From: Hoplostethus atlanticus
Taxonomy: Eukaryota > Chordata > Actinopteri > Trachichthyiformes > Trachichthyidae
Length of the DNA: 64,000 bases
Assembly (NCBI GenBank): GCA_034670405.1
Contig: JAXDDX010000010.1
Coordinates: 1,546,501 to 1,610,500 of the forward strand
Reading direction: 5' to 3'
Shown here: positions 35,533-47,065 of the stretch, in pieces
Position numbering within the stretch: position 1 is the first letter of the stretch
Layout of the letters: the number at the start of each line of letters is the position of its first letter
Notes under the pieces: model-generated
The model's database searches: none
Told to the model about the DNA's origin: nothing
The model's input: the letters and a program-made list of their open reading frames with translations, nothing else
Made by a program: the position numbers and the translations under genes

Positions 35533-36176
35533 GCTGGCCTCAGACGAATGGGCTGGGAGAATCGCATCAGCCAGGTACCTTTCACCAGCCTCTTCACCCG
35601 GTAGTCCTAAGGGGATTGATGTTTCACATGTAATAGTCATTATTTAACTCCAAAACATCTTATTTCTTTGCACTATTAGGTCCTGGGGCCCGAGGACTGT
35701 ATGTATGCTATTGGACAGGTATGTACAACTCAGACATCTTTTGAAAGCACTTCATGTAATATTCAGTAATTGTATAATAACCACTGGCTCTACTTCATGG
35801 TTCAAAGCAACGCCTTCAAAGCGTTCACACATTTGAACTAATTTGAAATATCAAATCAAAACACCATGAGTAGTAGTATTCCCAGTATTACCAGCCGAAA
35901 GTTGAGCTGAACGGTACAAAGCTCCCTATTTGCCATCTCCCATATAATGTGAATGCAGTATAAAACAGTTCAATACACAGAAATCAGTAGCTACATCAGT
36001 AGTAACAATAGATGAGCTAACAGTCCATCCATATGTGTGTGTGTGTGCGTTGTCAGGGGGCTCTGGCTGTGGAGGTCCGGGCCAGAGATGCAGACATCCT
36101 GGAGATGGTGTCAGTCCTTCATGACCCTGACACCGTGCTACGCTGCATAGCTGAGAGAGCCTTCCTCAGACGCCTG

Positions 36177-36210
<34 letters not shown>

Positions 36211-37007
36211 TCAACTCTACAATTCCATTTAGTTTGTAGATCCCAGTGCATTCATCAATTTACCTCTCGTTTACAGGAGGGGGGGTGCAGTGTTCCAGTG
36301 GCTGTACACACTGAAGTGAAAGACTCCCAGGTAAGAATGCCTCCCCCTGAGTCGAGAGCAATTACAGGTCAAAGGAAAAAATATAACCTCCAGTCATATC
36401 TCCCACTGCTAAAGTTTGAATTACATGAAATCTAGTGCCCATATCCAACAACCCTTACTCTACAAATTTGCCCCCAGGACCATCAATGTACACCATATTG
36501 GATTTACCACTATCCCATCATCCATATAGTTGTAGTCCCTTAGCTAGACAATTTGGAGTATGTATAAATTCCAAAATAGTTCCCCATAAACAATGTTAAA
36601 CAAACTGAGAATTTGCTCAGATGCTCAGAAGTTTTGATTGAGCGAAGCAACGCAATGCGAAAGGGGTGGCGTTTGGTCTGCATGTACCGTCACTGTGTTG
36701 TTTTTCCCTAGCTCTACCTGACGGGGGCAGTGTACAGCCTGGATGGCTCAGACAGTCTGAAGGAGACCATGCACATATCGGCCATTCATTCAAAAACAAA
36801 CTTTGTATTGACAATGTGTGATATATGTCATAGATCCCAGAGGAAGTGGATGAGTTGCTCCAGCGGGTGGGGGTCACCGTCAGCAAGATCTCTGGTCCAG
36901 CCCAGGACAACGCTGAGAGGCTGGGGAACGACCTGGCAAATTTACTGCCGAGCAAAGGAGCCAAGGAGATCCTGACTGTGGCCAGGCAGCTGAACGATGC
37001 CAGGTAA
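35533..37007 (+). pseudogene. hmbs: hmbs 3' exons, unit 1 (splice-donor deletion)
   Basis: Hydroxymethylbilane synthase joins four porphobilinogen units in haem synthesis in the cytosol. Only the C-terminal half is here. A broken exon ends with RRMGWENRISQ at 35574, then come exons 35680-35718 (VLGPEDCMYAIGQ), 36057-36176 ([16 protein letters not shown]...), 36277-36330 ([18 protein letters not shown]), about 36712-36772, and 36834-37007 ending in TAA. The EGGC Cys carries the dipyrromethane cofactor in this family. In this unit a 58-bp deletion at about 36772 removes the end and donor of the LYLTGAVYSLDGSD exon. The catalytic N-terminal half is missing. A poly(A) signal is at 38210-38215. 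Confidence 0.9.
36179..36206. repeat. (CA)n microsatellite, unit 1
   Basis: A short CA run right after the hmbs GALAVEV exon donor. The same site has about 30 units in unit 2 and hosts a LINE in unit 3. Confidence 0.9.
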
Positions 37008-39134
37008 TGCTGCCTGAATGAGGAGCAGGGCCCTGGCAATGAATGGGACCTAGAGTGTCATCAATAATTACAATTGTGTCAAATCATACTTGAATTCCTT
37101 TTTTAGTTTTATGTTTGAATGCCAGTTGGAGCCACCCCGGGGGGTTGGCTTTCCATTCGTTCCCTCTGTTAGGAATTCTTTCTTGGACGTGGTGATGAAC
37201 GTAAGAAGAAAGCAGCAACAAACTACGTCTCAGGATTCTATGAGTATTTAATACAGTTCAGCGCTGAAAGGGAGAGATATCCGACAGCATCACTGCCTAC
37301 GAGGATACTCTGAAGAACTCCAAGCAGAAACAGTTCCTTTATACAAACTTATCCATGTGATATTTTACATAGATCCTTTCATCCCCCCCAGCCTCTGTCT
37401 GTCGTATGTTAATTGAGTTGAGTGGAAGTAATTCTGTCTCGCCTTCCTCTAGACCTGTGAACGCCATGTCTCTTGTGCTAACTTCCAATTGATTAAAGGC
37501 AACCAAAAGGCCTGCATTGTATTGTAAAAGAGGCCTCCAGACGGCCTTAGTGTATTGTAGTTATATATATATAACAGATTACACCTTCCCCATGTAAAGT
37601 AAAATCCAAACAATCTTAGCAGCCTGTGTAGCTTGTTGTACAGTGCCCTGTATCAAAACTGAAGGTGTCTTTCCACAAGCAATACACGTCCGAACTTCTG
37701 AGTACCTTTTTATATCTGAAATGACGTTGGTATAATTAGATAATATGGAAGGCTAATAGCACAGTACCTTGTTGGCTCTGAATTGACATTGTTTTGTGCC
37801 TTTCTCTACCTTCTATCAAACTGCTACATTAGTAAGTACAATTTGTCACTTATACCAAGTAAACTGCATGTTTGCCTTCAAGGTTGCATAGGGCCATGTC
37901 TTTTTCTCCTTGATAGATCGCAGTACATCTTTATTCTAACCTGTCTCAAGCCCATTCATTGCACCAGCATGTTGTTTTATATAACAGTTCTATATTTTAC
38001 TTAAGTTGTCGAAGCTCCCAAGACAATGTGAGGGAACCTTAGCCATACCTTTTTGTTTTGCAGCTTTAATGTCCTTGTAGGATTAACATATACTATTTCT
38101 GTATTTGAACTCCCTGTGATAATATTCATTATTGCCATCAATCAGCCAATGATAGAATATTCATGTGCCATCTAAAAGTGTTTTTGCTTGGTCACTTTTG
38201 TCACTGTCAAATAAACCACCAATTTCAAGAAACAAGTTTGCATTTGTCTTCTATGTTAGAAGTCATGATGCAGTAATATGTTTGTGAGAAGAGATCTTAG
38301 ATAGGCTGCGATTTGTGTCAGTTACTATTAGGGCTAGATGAATACATTGGTTTTCAGTTATATTGGGCCAATATTAGCCTTTTTTGAAGCAAAGCCTGCA
38401 ATATACTTTTATTTTCTTTGCACATTGTATTAATTGATTTAATTAGTTCAATCTTTTCACTGAAAGGCAATAATATAGCTCAGTTTCCCCTACTACTGAA
38501 TAGGTTCGGTTGGTCACCCTGCCTTAAAGACCTGCTAACCCTAAAAGAATATCATTAGTCAGTGTCCCATGATGGTCTAAATGCTGAAATTAGTCTTTTC
38601 CATGCTGAAGAATGAAATTGAGGAAATTTGAGTCATTCTAATCTTTTGGCATGAAAAGATATTATTGGCACAAATATCTCTACGACATGATAAAAAAACA
38701 AATCTAAAAATACCCATATCGGTTAAATAGTGGTTCTCAATACTGGTCCTCAAGTACCACAGCCCTGCTGTTTTTCTATCCTACCAGATAGTTAATTGCA
38801 TTCACCTGGCGTCCCAGGTGTAAATCAGTCCCTGGTTAGACGGCTAGAGTGAAAACCTGCAGGGCGGTGGTACTCAAGGACCAGGATTGAGAACCACTGG
38901 GTTAAACCCTGGTTACTATTTTGCCAAAGTCTAGATTCTAATAATGTGCAACAGACCATTTTATTATTACTCAGACCAAATAACTTTCCTCACACATTGA
39001 AACATCATTGTTGGTGATATACCTAGCAGATATGCAAGGATACAAAGCCACCCAAGCTAAAGCCACGCCAGACTCGCGGTCGTTCTGAGAAGGAACTTTG
39101 CACATTTCGAGGCGTGGAAAGTGAAAATAAAATC
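37008..39134 (+). other. hmbs 3' UTR and spacer, unit 1
   Basis: The 3' UTR runs to the AATAAA at 38210-38215. Beyond it is spacer with one MITE at 38728-38899. No gene is seen. Units 2 and 3 have the same layout (47066-49195 and 58366-60495). Confidence 0.6.
38728..38899. mobile_element. hAT-like MITE, unit 1
   Basis: A 172-bp element with inverted ends of about 40 bp (AGTGGTTCTCAAT...GGTCCTCAAGTACCAC against its inverse) and a GGTTAAA direct repeat on both sides (38721-38727, 38900-38906). It has no coding capacity and was copied with the unit. Confidence 0.85.
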
Positions 39135-39558
39135 TTTATTTAAAGCAAAAGTGAAGCGGGATGTGGAGCTCATATGCAGGTATGGAGGGAGGGAGGTAAA
39201 GGAGTTCTTTGTAAGGGGGAAGACATTAGTTTATGGAGGGGAGGAAGGAGGGATCCTGTTCAATTGGAGGCTGGCTGGGAGGAATGGGTTAAGTTGGTAT
39301 GGACTGCGGCGGATGGGAATGGGAAGGTGCTGTATGTACATTTTGAAAAGGACAATTTGTGTTGGTGGGGAGGAAGGGGAATTGGACTAAGTTATGGTTG
39401 TTAAAATGAACTGAAATGATGTACAATGGAAATGTAATGGTGTGAATTGAAAGGAAAAGGCTGCCCCAGCTTGCCAGGCTTCCAGGGGCATCTCCAGGAA
39501 GCTGGTACCGAATCCAGGAAAGAAGCAGTCCACTAACTCACCTCTCTCCTGGATCCAA

Positions 39559-40581
39559 TTAAGCCTCCCCCCGCCCTCCCAAACGCTCCATTGCAGCCAA
39601 CCTAGCAGCCCGCGGAGAGCGAAAACCATGACGACTAATAAGTTTCTGTAGGTTTTCCCTCCAGTCAGGCATAGGCTCTGCATCCTGTTGGCCTTTGACT
39701 TGGCCAGGATGAGTTATTTTGGTTGGGTGGATGGGGTGGATGGACTGGTGGACAGGTCCAGAACCAAATGCTTCAGAGCGCTGGGCAATAGTGGGGAGTT
39801 TTACCTCTTTGCTCTTTTTAGCCATTTGATAGAGGCCCATGAGGTTCCAGCCATGAGGCCTCTGGGCTGGAGGATGAGGCCTCTGGGCTGGAGGATGAGG
39901 CCTCAGGGCTGGAGGATGAGGCCTCTGGGCTGGAGGATGAGGCCTCTGGGCTGGAGGATGAGGCCTCTGGGCCGCAGGATGAGGCCTCTGGGCCGCAGGA
40001 TGAGGCCTCTGGGCTGGAGGATGAGGCCTCTGGGCTGCAGGATGAGGCCTCTGGGCTGGAGGATGAGGCCTCTGGGCTGGAGGATGAGGCCTCTGGGCTG
40101 AAGGATGAGGCCTCTGGGCTGGAGGATGAGGCCTCTGGGCTGGAGGATGAGGCCTCTGGGCTGGAGGATTTCTTCTCGTTGTCCTCCTCTGAGGTTCCAG
40201 CCAAATGGTGCCTTTGCTTGCTCCTGGGCTGGAGGATGAGGCCTCTGGGCTGGAGGATGAGGCGTCTGGGCTGGAGGATGAGGCCTCTGGGCTGGAGGAT
40301 GAGGCCTCTGGGCTGGAGGATGAGGCCTCTGGGCTGAAGGATGAGGCCTCTGGGCTGGAGGATGAGGCCTCTGGGCTGGAGGATGAGGCCTCTGGGCTGG
40401 ATGATTTCTTCTTGTCGTCGTCCTCCTCCTTTTCTGGTGGGGTGCTGGGGGCTTTGGGCTCATGTTTAAAGACCCTTGCTCTCCAGCTACGAATAATGGA
40501 GTTTGGGATGTATCCATCCGGAGCGAAAGGCCATTTCAGGAGTTGAGTTTGAAACTTTTCCTGATCTTCTACCCTTTCCAT
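39559..40581 (-). CDS. Unrecognised repeat-rich ORF between hmbs and ncaph, unit 1
   Basis: A 340-codon frame from ATG 40581 (the frame opens slightly further up at a GTG). I do not recognise it. It has a unique head (ERVEDQEKFQ, WPFAPDGYIPNSIIRSWRAR), then about ten SSSPEAS-type 7-residue repeats, a short basic link, about seventeen PAQRPHP repeats, and a unique tail with PDWRENLQKLISRHGFRSPR. Both repeat blocks come from the same 21-bp minisatellite read in two different phases. A TATAAAA-like box lies at 40621-40630 and an AATAAA on this strand at 39140-39135, which would suit a compact single-exon gene. The frame is open in all three units. It could also be a chance frame over a stop-free minisatellite. 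Confidence 0.5.
   Translation of the reverse strand: MERVEDQEKFQTQLLKWPFAPDGYIPNSIIRSWRARVFKHEPKAPSTPPEKEEDDDKKKSSSPEASSSSPEASSSSPEASSFSPEASSSSPEASSSSPEASSSSPDASSSSPEASSSSPGASKGTIWLEPQRRTTRRNPPAQRPHPPAQRPHPPAQRPHPSAQRPHPPAQRPHPPAQRPHPAAQRPHPPAQRPHPAAQRPHPAAQRPHPPAQRPHPPAQRPHPPALRPHPPAQRPHPPAQRPHGWNLMGLYQMAKKSKEVKLPTIAQRSEAFGSGPVHQSIHPIHPTKITHPGQVKGQQDAEPMPDWRENLQKLISRHGFRSPRAARLAAMERLGGRGEA
39853..40410. repeat. 21-bp minisatellite, two blocks, unit 1
   Basis: The unit is GGATGAGGCCTCTGGGCTGGA (21 bp; variants GCTGCA, GCCGCA, GCTGAA, GGCGTC). Blocks at about 39853-40167 and 40227-40400 flank a 60-bp non-repeat link. The unit has no stop in several of the six frames, so it makes many spurious frames. 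Confidence 0.95.
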
Positions 40582-40644
40582 TGTCTCAGGCTCCAGACTC
40601 ACTTCTTTACCTTCTCCGTCTTTTATATTTGACCAACTACCAGA

Positions 40645-40681
40645 TAGCTAGATAGATAGCTAGATAGATAGATAGATAGAT
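40645..40681. repeat. (TAGA)n microsatellite, unit 1
   Basis: TAGATAGC/TAGA repeats lie just upstream of the minus-strand ORF. The matching tract in unit 3 (62069-62118) is longer. Confidence 0.85.
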
Positions 40682-40860
40682 CGCCTACCAAAGTGACAAA
40701 GCTCCTTTACGTTTTGTTTTAACTCACAAGGTTTACCTCTCTCACCTGATCTTTCCTGTCTCTCTCTACTGACTGTCAAGTACAGGCAAAATGTGTTACA
40801 TCTCTCTATGACATCATAGAGGCTTGACAACTTGCTAAAATCTCCTTGGAATCCACGGGC

Positions 40861-41054
40861 CTTAACGTCATGACATCAACCTGACTTACGTAGATCCACG
40901 GGCAGAAAAAAACGAGAGGGCGTGTCTTAACGTCATGACGCTAACCGGTCTTACGTAAACCGTTCAGGAAGGAAAACTTCAGCTTGATGTGATGTCACCT
41001 CCCAATTTACAGCGATCAGAAATAAAGCCACGTCGGATTTTAACACATTTCAAG
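40861..41054 (+). promoter_or_regulatory. ncaph: Bidirectional promoter candidate and probable ncaph exon 1, unit 1
   Basis: Two 32-bp imperfect direct repeats (40861-40892 and 40926-40957) share CTTAACGTCATGAC at one end and CTTACGTA at the other, CRE/ATF-like and palindromic cores. They lie between the minus-strand ORF and a likely exon ending CACATTTCAAG with donor GTACGT at 41055. That exon is followed in the same direction by ncaph exon 2 in the next unit (42343). An ATG at 40992 would not be in frame with exon 2, so the exon is probably 5' UTR. Confidence 0.5.
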
Positions 41055-41203
41055 GTACGTTTAACATCTTGTCGACCGAGAAAGCCTCGCAGCGAGTTTG
41101 CAGTGCTCCTGAGCAATACTACTACGCAGCTGTTTCACGTAGTCGGCGAAATAATGCTAACGTTAGCTAATGCTAGCCTCTCATTTTAAGATACATGTAC
41201 CCT

Positions 41204-42242
41204 GCTTCTATTCTATTGTCTGCTCTGCTTAGTTGCAGAAAATGCCGTTATGGAGAACAGCAATGGCGAAAAGTAAGAGCAGATGTGTCTTTGTTTGAAC
41301 GGACGTCGAGGTGGAACTGTTACTGAAAGTAACAAACGAGTATAAGGCGGTAAACGCGGCGGAGAGTATAGATTGGGAGTCGTCGCAAAGCAAATGCAGC
41401 GACATATTACCGCGGTACCAGGAGCACTATCCATCTCCAGGGAAGGATACGTCTGACTGATAAGACCCAGTCAGAAAGCGGACGTGGCTCTCCTACAGCA
41501 GCCAGCTAGGGCAGAAGCAACAGGTGAGATTGACAGCAAACACAGAGAGATGTAGAAGCAGGGCAGAAAAGCCTAATTTTTATTCTTCTGTGCCTGTATA
41601 TATTTTGTTATGTGTTTGACACAACGTGAAGCAATTGAGCTGTATATATTGTTATTTGTCACAAAGTACTTGGCAATTAAAATATTGACAGTGGAGCACC
41701 TTTATATACAGTATTATTTAATAATTATTTTAAGAAAGTGTGTGTAGCAAGATGGAGAAATATTTACACAGTTGTAACGTTACTGTAACGTAACAAAATT
41801 GTTTACAAGAGCACAAAGTTCTTCATAGATCTAGCCTCTTAATTTTGCTCTCAAAGTGCGCCAGATTGTTGCATTTAACTTTGAAACGTACAAAACTTTC
41901 TTGTGGGGGAGCATGCCCCCGGACCCCCCTATAGGGTCCGAGGTCCACCCACCACAGTCTCTCAAAATCCTGTATACTGCATAGCCTACACATCGTCTTT
42001 CTATTTCACATCGTCGTGTTTCTAATAGAGCACAGTAGAGTAAAGAGAACAGTTATGTCAGCCACTGTCTTCAGAAAAAAAGGAATCTGAAATAAAAACA
42101 TTTTGCACTTTATTTCTCTCAAGTCACAGTCAAACTTTTCAAATCAATGTAAGAACAGGGGTTGCTAATTTAAAAGATGGGTAGTCATCAGCCTGTGTGG
42201 AATGCGAGTACATAATGGGACACAAAGGTCAGGTCATTATTA
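41204..42242 (+). other. ncaph intron-1 segment present only in units 1 and 2
   Basis: A 1040-bp segment that completes the intron between the probable exon 1 and exon 2. It carries a broken frame with WRTAMAKSKSRC and, after a stop, DVEVELLLKVTNEYK and IDWESSQSKCSDIL, which resembles uncharacterised fish repeat-encoded proteins. GGGGGAGCATGCCCCCGGAC at about 41906 also looks like repeat-derived sequence. Unit 3 stops before it. Confidence 0.5.
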
Positions 42243-42342
42243 TTTTGTTTTTTCTATTAAAATGAATCCCAGCTATTTTTCTTGTGGGTAAAACTTGGGT
42301 CTGTGTTAAATTCTATTTGATTATACATGTCTCTGTCTCCAG

Positions 42343-44428
42343 CTAAGATGAGTGCAGCCTCCACACCCATCTCCCGGGGGCGTTCTGGGTGGGCATCCTC
42401 GTCCTTGAAGAACAAGGGTCTGTCCCCTGCAGCCTGCAGCACCCCGCTACTGACAGCCTTCCCTGGCAATGATGACGAGCAGGAGAGGCGTCAACAGCGA
42501 AGGTCCAGGATCATTGACTTCCAAACTGGCCTCTGACTCCCCCTTCAATGAGTCTGCGTCTCATAGGTAAGCTGTAGGGACAGACCACTCATCCATCTCA
42601 GCAAGCCATCTCCCACATTATACACTAGGGTTAGACCAGTATATCACTTTGCATGTTTTTATTATTATTTTTATATCAGTTGGCCAAGCAGAGAAATCAT
42701 TCCACTGTGATGTGGGAGTAACTTCAGGGGAGGCACCCAGTGTAAAAATAAGATAAAGTCTGCAGTGACATTTTCTTTTCACATGTTACTTCTGCATTTA
42801 ATCGTTCATTAATGTTTTTTTGTGAGCAAATGATTCATTTGAAGGTATTAACATATCCCCCAGAGTTTCCTTACCATTGAATAGGTGGGATGGGTCACCC
42901 TAGCCTAAAGAGCTGCTAACCCTAAAAGAGTTTAGTCTGGCTTTCAGTGGAGTTTTAGTATCCCATGCTGGTCTAAATGGCGTTTCAGGGGCTTTTCCAC
43001 TCTGACAAGAATACAATTCTGAGGGAAACACGGACTACTTGTCACGGTTTGTCGAGAAAATAGTCAAATTTAAAGATATTGAATATCGGCGAGTGGTAGT
43101 TTCAGTGCAAAAACAACATTATCAGCCTTCCGAAATCTGTGTCGGTCAACTGTAATATATACCTCGACAGCCTGTATATTGACCTTGAGATCAAAGACAA
43201 TCCCCTGTGTTTGTGTGCAGCGCCTCAGGGACTCCTGCTGCTGTGCCCAAGTTGTCCAATGCACAGCTCTCAGAGCATTACTCCACTTGCATCAAACTCG
43301 CCACTGAGAATGTGAGTATACATGCATCGTGTGCATGCATATACAGGGTGTCTGAAAAGTAGTGTAACGATGTAACCATTGTCAATATAAATGTGTCATG
43401 TTTTTTTCTCTTTGTTTATTACATCCTTGTCTGTATTACATCTTACTTTTTACTGTACATTAGTTACTGAGACGTGCAATGAAAGGACAAACCAATGACT
43501 CGCTCTTTTCCTTTTGTAGAAAATGACCACTAGAAATGCCTTTGGTCTGCATCTGATTGATTACATGGCTGATATTCTCAAACAGAAGGATTCTGAGCTC
43601 AGAAACTTCAAGGTATGAGTTTAACGCTTTTTTAATCCTCTCTTTGTGAACCTTTGATAATCTTCCTTGGTGTCCAAAACCTTCCATTCTTTGAAGTTTC
43701 CATTTATATCATGCACTGGAATCAAATGTATTGTCACAGTATCTCTTCAGGCTATTTACAAGTTTGACCTTGTAGCCATGGAAAACCTGGAAAAATCATG
43801 GAATTTGAAGATGGTTTGTTAGGGAAAATGACCCATCCAGTTTTGGATAAGTCATGGAAATTGGTTAATATTTTCAGTCAGAAAGTGTTGGACATCAAGC
43901 TTTGCCACTGATTGCTTACTTTAAAGAAAATAATGATCCAAATGCAGGTCCTTTTTTTACAGGTCCTGAAAAATCTGAAAATGCTACCTTCAACTGTACA
44001 TTGTAAGTCTTAAATTCAGGTTTAGAGGTCTTTGAACTTACAATTGCAAAATTGGTCTTAATCATCTTATTCTCTCTGGTATTAAAAAGGTCTTAAAATA
44101 TCTTGAATTTAACTTGATGAAACTTGGAGACACCTTAATGGGTAACTGAGGCTATTTCACAAAACAATGTAACATCGGAAAGACTCAACTGCCATTCGGA
44201 GAACTTGTGCCATATACCGCGGGGTAGTCATGGGATTTGATTGACAAAAGCAGTGTAGAGACACTGTATGGATGATTGACGCATCTATCTCTGTTTGTCG
44301 TTTCTTCAAGGGGGCGGCGGGCACTTTGGATGCCAGTGCAAAGATTTATGCTGTCACGGTGGATGCTGTACATGCTGATGCCTACAGAGTGCTGGGTGGC
44401 CTGGGATCTGAGACCAAGCCTGGAGAGG
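42343..44428 (+). pseudogene. ncaph: ncaph exons 2-5, unit 2 (frameshift in exon 2)
   Basis: Exons 42343-42566 (ATG 42348), 43221-43311, 43520-43612 and 44311-44428. Exon 2 has an extra G near 42529 and a nearby C-to-T change, so the frame ends at 42536 after 63 residues. Splice sites are kept. One substitution in exon 4 changes ELTNFK to ELRNFK. This unit has the probable exon 1 upstream (to 41054), so it could be transcribed, but the product would be truncated. Confidence 0.88.
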
Positions 44429-45497
44429 GTGAGAGCCTCACCAATGTCATTCATTGACTGTCCTGTGCAGTGTTACCCTAAAGTACGATATGGTCACTAT
44501 AATAACTATAAATAACTATAGTATTTAGTACCATAGACACACTAAGCCCATATGGAAATATTATGGTGATTATTTTGTTATCATGACATCATTGTGGCTT
44601 GACCTGACTCTTGCCTTTAGATTTGATGCTTGTTGACTTGTGTCTTCCTTCATACCTGGATCCTATGATATGAGACTTTGACTCAAGAAAGGTGACATGA
44701 TCGCATCTTGGCGATGAAAAAGAACACATATTGTAAGCCTAGACTAAATCAAATGCTGTATGCAAAGTCAGTGAGGAGGTAATCAGGGGGGGGGAAACAC
44801 TCCCGTTTTTCCAGAAGTAAAGGAATACATTTGTAAATGACAAGAAATAGAGAAAATGCAACATAAAGCGCCTTACCATAATGCCAATTCAGTGATATAG
44901 CCTTGGATCCTTATTCTTTACTGCCATCTAGTGAGTAGCCTAATGTGTTTTTCACTGTTATCAGCGCCTCTCCTCTCTACACACATTTGATTGTATATTT
45001 ATTTAAGCTGGGAAAATGTATTTGCCAGTAGAAGCACAAAGCCCCAGGACAGGGATTCCCATTGTTTTCCATATGAAGGACCCCAAAATAGATCCACAGA
45101 CAACCAGTTGATTGTCTGAGGAACCCCCACCTGACGAGGTTTCATAGTTTGCTATTATTTGTTGCGGAACTGGACCGCTTTATACTGTATTTAGAGAGAT
45201 AACTCGGGGGAGAGTTAAAAATACATGAAAGTTTAACAGAGTAAAAAAAGAAATCGGGTGTTATTTAAGTATTTACGTCGTTGTTGGGTCGTTGTTGGGT
45301 CGTTCTTGTGCACTCAAGACATAATGACAATGCTTGAAGGCAGTTAGAGGATATACTTTGATAACCACAAGGGGCTGTTCACAGGAATTCATTTTTTTAG
45401 GGTTTGGGGAGGAAAAATACAACATCCAAGATTATTGCAAGGATTTGGCAAATGACAATCTTAAAGCAAAGCGTTTTGGGGTTTTGAATTATCTACT

Positions 45498-46139
45498 GCT
45501 GGCCTCAGACGAATGGGCTGGGAGAATCGCATCAGCCAGGTACCTTTCACCATCCTCTTCACCCGGTAGTCCTAAGGGGATTGATGTTTCACATGTAATA
45601 GTCATTATTTAACTCCAAAACATCTTATTTCTTTGCACTATTAGGTCCTGGGGCCCGAGGACTGTATGTATGCTATTGGACAGGTATGTACAACTCAGAC
45701 ATCTTTTGAAAGCAGTTCATGTAATATTCAGTAATTGTATAATAACCACTGGCTCTACTTCATGGTTCAAAGCAACGCCTTCAAAGCGTTCACACATTTG
45801 AACTAATTTGAAATATCAAATCAAAACACCATGAGTAGTAGTATTCCCAGTATTACCAGCCGAAAGTTGAGGTGAACGGTACAAAGCTCCCTATTTGCCA
45901 TCTCCCATATAATGTGAATGCAGTATAAAACAGTTCAATATACAGAAATCAGTAGCTACATCAGTAGTAACAATAGATGAGCTAACAGTCCATCCATATG
46001 TGTGTGTGTGCGTTGTCAGGGGGCTCTGGCTGTGGAGGTCCGGGCCAGAGATGCAGACATCCTGGAGATGGTGTCAGTCCTTCATGACCCTGACACCGTG
46101 CTACGCTGCATAGCTGAGAGAGCCTTCCTCAGACGCCTG

Positions 46140-46205
<66 letters not shown>

Positions 46206-47065
46206 TCAACTCTACAATTCCATTTAGTTTGTAGATCCCAGTGCATTCATCAATTTACCTCTCGTTTACAGGAGGGGGGGTGCAGTGTTCCAGTGGCTGT
46301 ACACACTGAAGTGAAAGACTCCCAGGTAAGAATGCCTCCCCCTGAGTCGAGAGCAATTACAGGTCAAAAGAAAAAATATAACCTCCAGTCATATCTCCCA
46401 CTGCTAAAGTTTGAATTACATGAAATCTAGTGCCCATATCCAACAACCCTTACTCTACAAATTTGCCCCCAGGACCATCAATGTACACCATATTGGATTT
46501 ACCACTATCCCATCATCCATATAGTTGTAGTCCCTTAGCTAGACAATTTGGAGTATGTATAAATTCCAAAATAGTTCCCCATAAACAATGTTAAACAAAC
46601 TGAGAATTTGCTCAGATGCTCAGAAGTTTTGATTGAGCGAAGCAACGCAATGCGAAAGGGGTGGCGTTTGGTCTGCATGTACCGTCACTGTGTTGTTTTT
46701 CCCTAGCTCTACCTGACGGGGGCAGTGTACAGCCTGGATGGCTCAGACAGTCTGAAGGAGACCATGCAGACTAGCATCACCGCCGTTGACAAGGTAGCTG
46801 GGGGCACATCATGCACCGGCCACATATCCCACATATCGGCCATTCATTCAAAAACAAACTTTGTATTGACAATGTGTGATATATGTCATAGATCCCAGAG
46901 GAAGTGGATGAGTTGCTCCAGCGGGTGGGGGTCACCGTCAGCAAGATCTCTGGTCCAGCCCAGGACAACGCTGAGAGGCTGGGGAACGACCTGGCAAATT
47001 TACTGCCGAGCAAAGGAGCCAAGGAGATCCTGACTGTGGCCAGGCAGCTGAACGATGCCAGGTAA
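45498..47065 (+). pseudogene. hmbs: hmbs 3' exons, unit 2 (all retained exons intact)
   Basis: The broken exon ends at 45539. Then come 45645-45683, 46020-46139, 46272-46325, 46707-46793 and 46892-47065. All borders are GT/AG and all retained exons are in phase 0 with the TAA stop kept. It codes about 157 residues of the C-terminal half, including the cofactor Cys in EGGC. The N-terminal half, with the active site and its own promoter, is absent, so it is a fragment and cannot be an enzyme. A poly(A) signal is at 48268-48273. Confidence 0.88.
46142..46201. repeat. (CA)n microsatellite, unit 2
   Basis: About 30 CA units after the GALAVEV exon donor, against about 14 in unit 1. Confidence 0.9.

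Noticed and set aside
39121..39404. Plus-strand frames of 76-89 codons repeated in each unit
   Set aside because: No start context, no homology that I recognise, and they lie over the likely 3' UTR of the minus-strand ORF. Repetition only reflects the array.
39853..40410. CRISPR-like or array of spacers
   Set aside because: The 21-bp units are directly adjacent with no unique spacers; it is a minisatellite in a vertebrate genome.
39688..40546. Plus-strand frames over the minisatellite (MRPLGWR and EDEASGL repeats)
   Set aside because: They are by-products of a stop-free 21-bp repeat, without unique flanks, promoter or poly(A) signal of their own.
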